This document shows, piece after piece, positions 58,039 through 64,000 of a stretch of DNA of 64,000 nt. Numbering within the stretch: position 1 is the first letter of the stretch; every line of letters starts with the position of its first letter. Under the pieces are notes generated by a model. That model worked only from the letters and a program-made list of their open reading frames with translations, ran no database searches and had not been told where the DNA came from. Made by a program: the position numbers and the translations under genes. The DNA is from Holophagaceae bacterium. GTDB taxonomy: Bacteria > Acidobacteriota > Holophagae > Holophagales > Holophagaceae. The stretch covers positions 186,001 through 250,000 of the forward strand of contig JAJTBS010000003.1 of NCBI GenBank assembly GCA_021286765.1. Reading direction: 5' to 3'.

Positions 58039-58884
58039 ATGCCGATGCGAAAAACCAGCGACTGGACCGCCCTGCTCCTGGTTTGTGCCGCAGGATGCCT
58101 GTCGGCCCAGGTGACCGACACCATCCGCATCAACGGCTCCGGCAGCGCCATGAGCATGCTGAAGCCGCTCGCGGAGGCCTACCAGCACACGAACCGGCAG
58201 GTCGAGGTCGCTGTGGGCAAGCCCCTCGGCAGCTCTGGCGCCTTGAAGGCCCTGCTAGCGGGCGCCATCGACATCGCCGTGAGCAGCAAGCCCCTCACCG
58301 CCGAAGATTCGGCCAAAGGGGCCCGGCTTTTCGCCTACGGCAAAACGCCGTTGGCCCTCGTCGCCGAGCGGGACGTTCCTGCGACCGACCTGAGTTCCGC
58401 GCAGCTGGTGGACATCTTCGCCGGGCGGATGACCCGCTGGGGCCAGGGACCCCCTGTGCGGCTGGTCCTGCGTCCCGAAGGCGACATTGACACCCAGATC
58501 CTCCGCGCCATCTCCCCCGTCATGAATCAGGCGGTCTCGCACGCCCAGGTGCGCCCGGGGATGCTCGTGGCCGTGACCGATCCCGAGGCCACGGCCCTGA
58601 TCTCCAGGACCCCCGGCGGGTTTGGTGTGTCAGGGCTGGCCAGCGTCCTGGGCGATGGCTTCCCGCTGAAGCTCCTGACTTTGAACGGGGTCGCCCCCAC
58701 CACGGCCGCACTGGCCAATGGAACCTACCCGCTGGCCAAGGACATCCACGTGGTGATCACGGGCAGGACGACTCCAGCGACCATGGCCTTCATCGCCTTC
58801 ATCTACTCAAAACCGGGCCGGGCGCTGGCCCAGAAGGCCGGGGTCTGGGTCACGGCCACGGCGCCACCCGCAGTGGCTCCATGA
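58039..58884 (+). CDS. PstS-like periplasmic substrate-binding protein
   Basis: A 281-residue periplasmic binding protein. It has a signal peptide (TALLLVCAAGCLSAQ) and a PstS-type phosphate-binding pattern: INGSGSAMSMLKPLAEAY, KPLGSSGALKALLAGAIDIAVSSKPL and a LVDIFAGRMTRWGQ segment. A strong GGGGGAGGG SD precedes ATG 58039. No pstCAB genes follow. The stop is 6 nt before a membrane hybrid histidine kinase, so it may act as that kinase's ligand-binding sensor subunit. Confidence 0.85.
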   Translation: MPMRKTSDWTALLLVCAAGCLSAQVTDTIRINGSGSAMSMLKPLAEAYQHTNRQVEVAVGKPLGSSGALKALLAGAIDIAVSSKPLTAEDSAKGARLFAYGKTPLALVAERDVPATDLSSAQLVDIFAGRMTRWGQGPPVRLVLRPEGDIDTQILRAISPVMNQAVSHAQVRPGMLVAVTDPEATALISRTPGGFGVSGLASVLGDGFPLKLLTLNGVAPTTAALANGTYPLAKDIHVVITGRTTPATMAFIAFIYSKPGRALAQKAGVWVTATAPPAVAP

Positions 58885-58890
58885 CCTTCC

Positions 58891-60987
58891 ATGTCTAGCG
58901 ACTGGATTCAGCGCCGCACCCGCCTGATCGTCTGGGGCATCGCCGGGCTGGTCACCGTGCTGGTGCCGCTGTTGTTCTTCACGGCATCGCACCAGTACCT
59001 GCGCGGCGTCATGGCGGCCCGCATCGAGCTTCGAGCCCGGGAGGTTTCTCAGCTCATCGCGGCCAATCCGACGATGTGGCGTTTCGAGGAGCTGCGGCTG
59101 TCGGAACTGCTGGACCGGGGAGTGGCGCAGGACCGCTCCGAGTCGGTGGAACTCATGGGCACTGATGGTTCGGTGGTCGCGCGCAGCGGCCCTGCCGACA
59201 CCGCCCTGAAGGCCACCCTCCTGCACGACATTTACGACGCGGGCGAAGTGGTCGGACGGCTGCGGTCCAGCTACTCGCTCAAACCCCTCCTGCTCAAGAC
59301 CCTGGTGGTGGCCATGGGGTCCATGGCCGTCGCGTTCCTGGTGGTGGCCGTGTTCTGGAGGCTCACCTTGCGGGAGATCCATGAATCCGCCCGGGCGCTG
59401 AGGGAGAGCGAGCACAAATACCGCTCCCTCTACGGCTCCATGAAGGAGGGGCTCGCCATCCACAGCGTCCAGCCTCCGGGCGAGCCGGACGCCGAGCCCA
59501 CGCTGACCCTCCTGGATGCGAACCCCAACTGCCTCGCCATGTTCGGCCTCGACCGGAAGGCCATCCAGGGTGCGGACAGCTTCACCACCTTCGGCCCCGG
59601 GTTGCGGGAGCACCAGGCCGAGCTGCTGGACCTGGATGGCACCGAAGGCATCGCCTCCTTCGAACTGGCCGTTCCGGGCCTGGCCAGGCAGTACCTGGTG
59701 CAGGCCTTTTCGCCGGTCCGCGGCCAGATCGCCACGCTCTTTGAGGACATCACCCAGCGAAAGCGGTCCGAGGACGAGCGGCTGAACCTGGAGCGCCGGC
59801 TGCTCCATGCCCAGAAGCTTGAGAGCCTGGGCATCCTGTCCGGGGGCATCGCCCATGACTTCAACAACCTCCTGGCCGCCATCCAGGGCTTCCTCAACCT
59901 GGCCCAGATCCAGCTGGAACCAGGTTCTGCCGCCCTCCGGCACCTGGACTCCATGGAGCAGGTGCTCCAGCGGGCCGCAGATCTCACCCGCCAGATGCTG
60001 GCCTACTCAGGGCGGGGGCGCTTCATCGTCCAGCCCCACTCTCTGAACCAGGTCCTCCATGGCATGAACGACCTCGTGAAGGTCACGGTGCCCAAGAAGA
60101 TCTCCCTGAGCTTCGACCTCGCCATGGGGCTGCCCCCCATCGAGGCCGACGCCACCCAGGTTCAGCAGGTGATCCTGAACCTCCTGACCAACGCCTCCGA
60201 AGCGGTGGGGGGCGAAGAGGGCGCCATCCGGGTCGCCACCAGGGCCGCCCAGCTTGGGCCCGGAGACGTGGCGGATGGCTTCCAGGGCCAGGACCTCGAG
60301 CCAGGTTCCTATGTGGTCCTCGAAGTCAGCGACACCGGCTGCGGGATGAGCCCCGAGGTGCTGACCAGGATCTTCGACCCTTTCTACACCACCAAGAGCA
60401 CGGGCCGGGGTCTGGGCCTGTCGGCCATCCTGGGCATCCTCCGGGGGCACCGCGCCGGAATGCAGATCGACAGCAGGCCCGGCGAGGGGACGACCTTCCG
60501 GATCTACTTCCGGACTTCGACCCAGCCCCTGGCCGCCAATGAAACGAAGCTGCGACCACCCAGAGCCCAGCTCCAGGGGACCGTGTTGCTGGTGGACGAT
60601 GAGGAGATGATCCTCTCCTCGGTGTCCGACATGCTGGAGAGCATGGGACTCCAGGTCCTCCTGGCCCGGGATGGGCGCCAGGCGGTGGCCAGGGTTCAGA
60701 AGGAGGGTGGAAGTCTGGACCTGGTGCTCATGGACATCACCATGCCCCAGATGGATGGCCTGGAGGCCCTCCACCAGATCCGCCAGCTGGATGCCCGCCT
60801 GCCTGTGATCCTGAGCAGCGGCTACTCTGAACACGAGTCCGTCCACGGCAGCATCGGCGGCCAGGCCGCGAGCTTCCTCCAGAAGCCGTACTCGATTCAC
60901 GACCTGTACGCGATGGTCACCTCCCACCTTGGCGCGCGGTCGCTGGGGCGGAAGGCCGGGCCGGTCCAGGGGATGCTTCCGTTCTGA
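58891..60987 (+). CDS. Membrane hybrid histidine kinase (HK-REC)
   Basis: A 698-residue sensor kinase. Two membrane helices (about residues 11-32 and 131-153) enclose a short periplasmic domain of roughly 100 residues. A PAS-like domain follows, then the H-box with phosphoacceptor His322 in GGIAHDFNNLL, a HATPase with QVILNLLTNASEA, DTGCGM and GRGLGLSAILG, and a C-terminal receiver with Asp569/Asp570 and phosphoacceptor Asp615 in LMDITMPQMDG. The upstream PstS-like protein is probably its periplasmic partner. No separate output regulator lies next to it. Confidence 0.92.
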   Translation: MSSDWIQRRTRLIVWGIAGLVTVLVPLLFFTASHQYLRGVMAARIELRAREVSQLIAANPTMWRFEELRLSELLDRGVAQDRSESVELMGTDGSVVARSGPADTALKATLLHDIYDAGEVVGRLRSSYSLKPLLLKTLVVAMGSMAVAFLVVAVFWRLTLREIHESARALRESEHKYRSLYGSMKEGLAIHSVQPPGEPDAEPTLTLLDANPNCLAMFGLDRKAIQGADSFTTFGPGLREHQAELLDLDGTEGIASFELAVPGLARQYLVQAFSPVRGQIATLFEDITQRKRSEDERLNLERRLLHAQKLESLGILSGGIAHDFNNLLAAIQGFLNLAQIQLEPGSAALRHLDSMEQVLQRAADLTRQMLAYSGRGRFIVQPHSLNQVLHGMNDLVKVTVPKKISLSFDLAMGLPPIEADATQVQQVILNLLTNASEAVGGEEGAIRVATRAAQLGPGDVADGFQGQDLEPGSYVVLEVSDTGCGMSPEVLTRIFDPFYTTKSTGRGLGLSAILGILRGHRAGMQIDSRPGEGTTFRIYFRTSTQPLAANETKLRPPRAQLQGTVLLVDDEEMILSSVSDMLESMGLQVLLARDGRQAVARVQKEGGSLDLVLMDITMPQMDGLEALHQIRQLDARLPVILSSGYSEHESVHGSIGGQAASFLQKPYSIHDLYAMVTSHLGARSLGRKAGPVQGMLPF

Positions 60988-61027
60988 AACCATCCGATCT
61001 GTGCTGAACTGGATGGCGAGGATCGCC

Positions 61028-61837
61028 ATGCAACTCACCATCGCCCACAGCCCGGACTCTGATGACGCCTACATGATGGCTCCCCTGGCCCTCGGCTGGA
61101 TGGATCCCGAAGGCTTCGAGATCGAGTTCATCCGCAAGGACATCGAGCAGCTCAACGCGGAGGCCACCGAGGGCCGCTACGATGTGACGGCCATCAGCTT
61201 CGGCGCCTACCCCGAGCTCAGGAACCGGTACGACCTGCTCACCGCCGGCAGCAGCATCCAGGAGGGCACGGGCCCCCTGGTGGTGAGCCGGACGCCCCTG
61301 GATGTGGCAACGCTGAAGTCGCTCACCATCGCCATCCCGGGGCGGCGCACCTCGGCCTACCTCTCCATGCGGAAGTGGTGCGCCGAGCACGGCTTCGAGC
61401 CCACCGTCGAGCTGCTGCCCTTTGACCAGATCCTCCCTGCGGTCGCCGAGGGCCGCTTCGAGGCGGGCCTGCTCATCCACGAAAGCCAGCTCATGTACCA
61501 CGACGCAGGCCTGCGCCTGGTGGTGGATCTGGGCGCCTGGTGGAAGCACGCCTACGACCTGCCCCTGCCCATGGGCGGCAACGCCATCCGCCAGGACCTG
61601 CCTGCGGATATCAAACAGCGTTTCGCCATCCTCATGCGCAGGAGCGTGGAGCTGGCACGAGCGCGCCACTGGGAGAGCGTGGATTACAGCCAGTCCTTCG
61701 GCCGCGGCATGGACCGCGAGATGATCGGCCGCTACGTCAACGCCTGGGTGAACGACTTCACCGTGGACCCCGGCCCCCGCGGCCGTCAGGCCGTGCAGCT
61801 GCTGCTGGGGCTCGATCCGGTCTGGATCCAGGGCTGA
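61028..61837 (+). CDS. mqnD: 1,4-dihydroxy-6-naphthoate synthase MqnD
   Basis: A 269-residue enzyme of the futalosine menaquinone pathway that converts cyclic dehypoxanthine futalosine to 1,4-dihydroxy-6-naphthoate. It begins MQLTIAHSPDSDDAYMM, the classic MqnD start, and has GRRTSAYLSMRKW and LIHESQLMYHD family segments. GAGGA precedes the ATG at 61028 with 5 nt spacing. It overlaps no gene; the kinase ends 40 nt upstream. Its presence implies that menaquinone is made through futalosine rather than the classical men route. A terminator follows. Confidence 0.9.
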   Translation: MQLTIAHSPDSDDAYMMAPLALGWMDPEGFEIEFIRKDIEQLNAEATEGRYDVTAISFGAYPELRNRYDLLTAGSSIQEGTGPLVVSRTPLDVATLKSLTIAIPGRRTSAYLSMRKWCAEHGFEPTVELLPFDQILPAVAEGRFEAGLLIHESQLMYHDAGLRLVVDLGAWWKHAYDLPLPMGGNAIRQDLPADIKQRFAILMRRSVELARARHWESVDYSQSFGRGMDREMIGRYVNAWVNDFTVDPGPRGRQAVQLLLGLDPVWIQG

Positions 61838-61855
61838 GGCGGCTCGGCCAGGGCG

Positions 61856-61887
61856 GGACCACCCACCCGGTGGTCCATTGAACTTTT
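61856..61887 (+). terminator. Rho-independent terminator after mqnD
   Basis: GGACCACC (61856-61863) pairs with GGTGGTCC (61869-61876) around CACCC. The downstream sequence ATTGAACTTTTG has a short T-run. Confidence 0.65.
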
Positions 61888-62054
61888 GTTGACTTATGGG
61901 TTGTTTTTGGCTGAGGATGGGGCGCGCCTCCGTCCGGGCCTGCTTCAAACCCGGTGCAGAGGTGTTCAAGGTGAACAGGTTTCCAGGTTCTTGATGCGGG
62001 ACTGAGTCGCGCAAACCCAAGGCCGGCCGCTCCCGCCCCTTCATCGGAGGGTGC

Positions 62055-62555
62055 ATGAACGGCTGTGGCGTGTGTTCCTGCGGAGGCGCAACCAGCGAGG
62101 CGGACCTGAGGCTGCGCCTGGACGAGGCCATCCACCAGTACCAGGCCGTGCCCGGCGGGCTCATTCCCGTGCTCCAGACCGCCCAGGGCATCTACGGCCA
62201 CCTGCCCGAGCCCGCCCTGCTCCGGATCTGCTCGGGTCTGAACAAGTCCTACAGCGAAGTGGCCGGGGTGGTGAGCTTCTACAGCTTCTTCTCCACGGAG
62301 CCGCGGGGGCGCCACACCATTCGCGTCTGCCTGGGCACGGCCTGCTACGTGCGGGGGGCCAACCGGGTGCTGGCGGGCCTCAAACAGGCGCTGGGCATCG
62401 ACGTGGGCCAGACCACGCCCAACCTCCAGTTCACGCTCGAAGTGGCGCGCTGCCTGGGCGCCTGCGGCATCGCGCCGGCCTGCATGGTGGACAACGTGGT
62501 CCACCAGAGCATCAAGCCCAACCAGATCGCTTCGATCCTCCAGTCCTATGAGTGA
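62055..62555 (+). CDS. NuoE/HndA-like [2Fe-2S] subunit
   Basis: A 166-residue thioredoxin-like ferredoxin subunit of NADH dehydrogenase or NAD(P)-linked hydrogenase type. A short Cys-rich N-terminus (NGCGVCSCGG) precedes a helical domain and the [2Fe-2S] motif: Cys in VCLGTACYVRG, then RCLGACGIAPACM. The next gene is a NuoF/HydB-like flavoprotein carrying its own N-terminal [2Fe-2S] domain, so the pair fits a soluble hydrogenase (HydABC/HndABCD) or formate dehydrogenase complex better than respiratory complex I. Confidence 0.88.
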   Translation: MNGCGVCSCGGATSEADLRLRLDEAIHQYQAVPGGLIPVLQTAQGIYGHLPEPALLRICSGLNKSYSEVAGVVSFYSFFSTEPRGRHTIRVCLGTACYVRGANRVLAGLKQALGIDVGQTTPNLQFTLEVARCLGACGIAPACMVDNVVHQSIKPNQIASILQSYE

Positions 62556-62565
62556 GGAGGCTGCC

Positions 62566-64000
62566 ATGACGCGGATCCAGGCCCTTCACCTCTGTTCCGG
62601 CGCCGGCTGCGTGGCCGCGGGCGCGGTGCCCCTGGCCATGGCCCTCCGGGAGGCGCTGCACAAGCGGCACCTGGATGTGAGGATCGTGGAGACCGGCTGC
62701 CTCGGCCCTTGTGCCGGGGGGCCGGTGCTGCGCTGCGAGCCGGAGGGCATCCTCTACCAGAAGATCGACCTGGCCGATGTGGATGAGATCGTCGAGTGCA
62801 CGGTGGTACGGGGCGAGGTCATCGAGCGGCTGACCTGGCGCAAGGCCGACAGCGGCGAGGCCATGGCCCGGGTCACGGACAACCCCTTCTTCCAGCGGCA
62901 GGTGAAGATCGCCCTCCGGAACTGTGGGGTGATCGACCCGCTGAGCATCGACGACGCCATCGCCCACCAGGGCTACGAGGCCCTGAAGAAGGTGCTGAGC
63001 ACCATGTCCAGCGACGAGGTCATCGCCGAGGTCAAGGCCTCGGGGCTCCGCGGGCGCGGCGGAGCGGGCTTCCTCACCGCGCTCAAGTGGGAGCTCTGCC
63101 GCCGTTCCCGGGGCGAGGTGAAGTACGTGCTCTGCAATGGCGACGAGGGCGACCCGGGCGCCTTCATGGACCGCAGCATCCTTGAGGGCGATCCCCACAG
63201 CGTCATTGAGGCCATGGCCATTGCGGGCTACGCCATCGGGGCGGGGCAGGGCTATGCCTATGTCCGTGCGGAGTACCCCCTGGCGGTGAAGCGCCTGGAG
63301 ATCGCCATCCAGCAGGCCCGGCAGAGGGGCTTCCTGGGGGCAGACATCCTGGGCAGCGGCTTCTCCTTCGATCTGGAAATCCGCATGGGCTCCGGGGCCT
63401 TCGTGTGCGGCGAGGAAACGGCGCTCATGACCTCCATCGAGGGCAAGCGCGGCGAGCCCCGCCCCCGGCCACCCTTCCCGGCCCAGGCAGGGCTCTGGGG
63501 CAAGCCCAGCATGCTGAACAATGTGGAGACCTACGCGAACATCCCCGCCATCATCCTGCGCGGTGCCGCCTGGTACGCGGGCTTCGGCACGGAGCAATCC
63601 AGGGGCACCAAGGTCTTCGCCCTGGCGGGCGCCGTGCGCAACACGGGCCTGGTGGAGATCCCCATCGGTACGCCGCTGGGCGACATCATCTACGAGCTGG
63701 GCGGCGGCATCCCCAATGGCAAGAAATTCAAGGCCGCCCAGCTGGGCGGCCCTTCGGGAGGCTGCATCCCGGTGCAGCACTTGAACGTGCCCGTGGACTA
63801 TGAGGCGCTGCAGGACCTGGGCGCGATCATGGGCTCGGGCGGCCTCATCGTCATGGACGAGGACACCTGCATGGTGGACATGGCGCGGTTCTTCCTCGAC
63901 TTCGTGCAGGACGAATCCTGCGGCAAGTGCCCGCCCTGCCGCATCGGCAGCAGGCGGATGCTGGAAATCGTGGATCGCATCTGCACCGGCAAGGGCGAAG
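62566..64000 (+). CDS. HydB/HndC-like NADH-binding flavoprotein subunit, cut by window end
   Basis: At least 478 residues, open at the right edge. The first ~80 residues are a thioredoxin-like [2Fe-2S] domain (HLCSGAGCVAAG, then TGCLGPCAGGP). A NuoF-type domain follows with the NADH/FMN glycine-rich loops GLRGRGGAGF and GSGAFVCGEETAL. The N3-type [4Fe-4S] motif ESCGKCPPCRIGS lies near the window end. The N-terminal [2Fe-2S] fusion separates HydB/HndC from plain NuoF. Complexes of this kind couple NAD(P)H with hydrogen or formate, some by electron bifurcation. ATG 62566 has GAGGAGG upstream. The catalytic subunit should lie just beyond the window. Confidence 0.9.
   Translation, partial: MTRIQALHLCSGAGCVAAGAVPLAMALREALHKRHLDVRIVETGCLGPCAGGPVLRCEPEGILYQKIDLADVDEIVECTVVRGEVIERLTWRKADSGEAMARVTDNPFFQRQVKIALRNCGVIDPLSIDDAIAHQGYEALKKVLSTMSSDEVIAEVKASGLRGRGGAGFLTALKWELCRRSRGEVKYVLCNGDEGDPGAFMDRSILEGDPHSVIEAMAIAGYAIGAGQGYAYVRAEYPLAVKRLEIAIQQARQRGFLGADILGSGFSFDLEIRMGSGAFVCGEETALMTSIEGKRGEPRPRPPFPAQAGLWGKPSMLNNVETYANIPAIILRGAAWYAGFGTEQSRGTKVFALAGAVRNTGLVEIPIGTPLGDIIYELGGGIPNGKKFKAAQLGGPSGGCIPVQHLNVPVDYEALQDLGAIMGSGGLIVMDEDTCMVDMARFFLDFVQDESCGKCPPCRIGSRRMLEIVDRICTGKGE

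Noticed and set aside
62055..64000. Respiratory complex I (nuoEF)
   Set aside because: The NuoF-like protein has an N-terminal [2Fe-2S] domain as in HydB/HndC, and no other nuo genes are visible in the window.

Overview
The window reads as a GC-rich chromosome of an environmental bacterium carrying an AT-richer mobile island at its left end. The gene set suggests Acidobacteriota, probably class Holophagae (Geothrix/Holophaga-like). The reasons are the very high GC in core genes, an MqnD enzyme of the futalosine menaquinone route, a cyclic 2,3-diphosphoglycerate synthetase-like protein, a SufU-type Fe-S operon, a bacteriohemerythrin, and NuoE/HydB-like subunits of a soluble hydrogenase or dehydrogenase. 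This assignment is inference from gene content; no rRNA or tRNA is present to anchor it.

Positions 1 to about 15,970 are a mobile genomic island. It opens with three overlapping genes whose sizes, order and motifs match the 'gamma-mobile-trio' (GmtY, GmtZ, GmtX) recombination module. Its cargo looks like phage defence. One unit, on the minus strand, is an OLD-family ATPase/TOPRIM nuclease followed 2 nt later by a UvrD-like helicase (class 2 OLD / Gabija-like). Diverging from it is a tightly coupled three-gene operon: a DNA methyltransferase, a kinase-like protein with two GHKL ATPase domains and an H-box, and a protein with an unusually expanded receiver-like domain. I do not recognise this methyltransferase-phosphorelay combination as a named system, and it is the best candidate here for something new. 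After a palindrome-rich, gene-poor 0.8 kb the island ends inside a ComF-like gene, of which only the last ~30 codons remain.

From 16 to 64 kb the chromosome is core-like. 16-27 kb: Old Yellow Enzyme, the cDPG synthetase-like protein, a DUF748/AsmA-like protein, a PlsC-type acyltransferase, protoporphyrinogen oxidase overlapping a type Vd patatin autotransporter, and a 2-Cys peroxiredoxin. 27-36 kb: arginine deiminase, a LpxL-like acyltransferase with a hairpin-rich leader, GreA, ClpX, Lon, a small membrane protein and a YihY/BrkB protein. 35-43 kb: an NtrC-family regulator, a degenerate AAA-Fis protein, a hemolysin III family protein, gamma-glutamyltransferase, bacteriohemerythrin and an S9 peptidase. 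43-48 kb: ribosomal protein S1, a porin with a small phosphate-binding-like protein, and an NRDE protein. 47-53 kb: the sufBCDSU-nfu operon, whose first five genes are joined by 4-nt overlaps. 53-64 kb: a zinc-ribbon TPR protein, GTP-dependent PEP carboxykinase, a TPR protein, a PstS-like protein with a hybrid histidine kinase, MqnD, and a NuoE/HydB-like pair cut by the window end.

Very long ORFs antisense to the GC-rich genes are codon-bias shadows and are not annotated. No tRNA, rRNA, CRISPR array or insertion sequence was seen.
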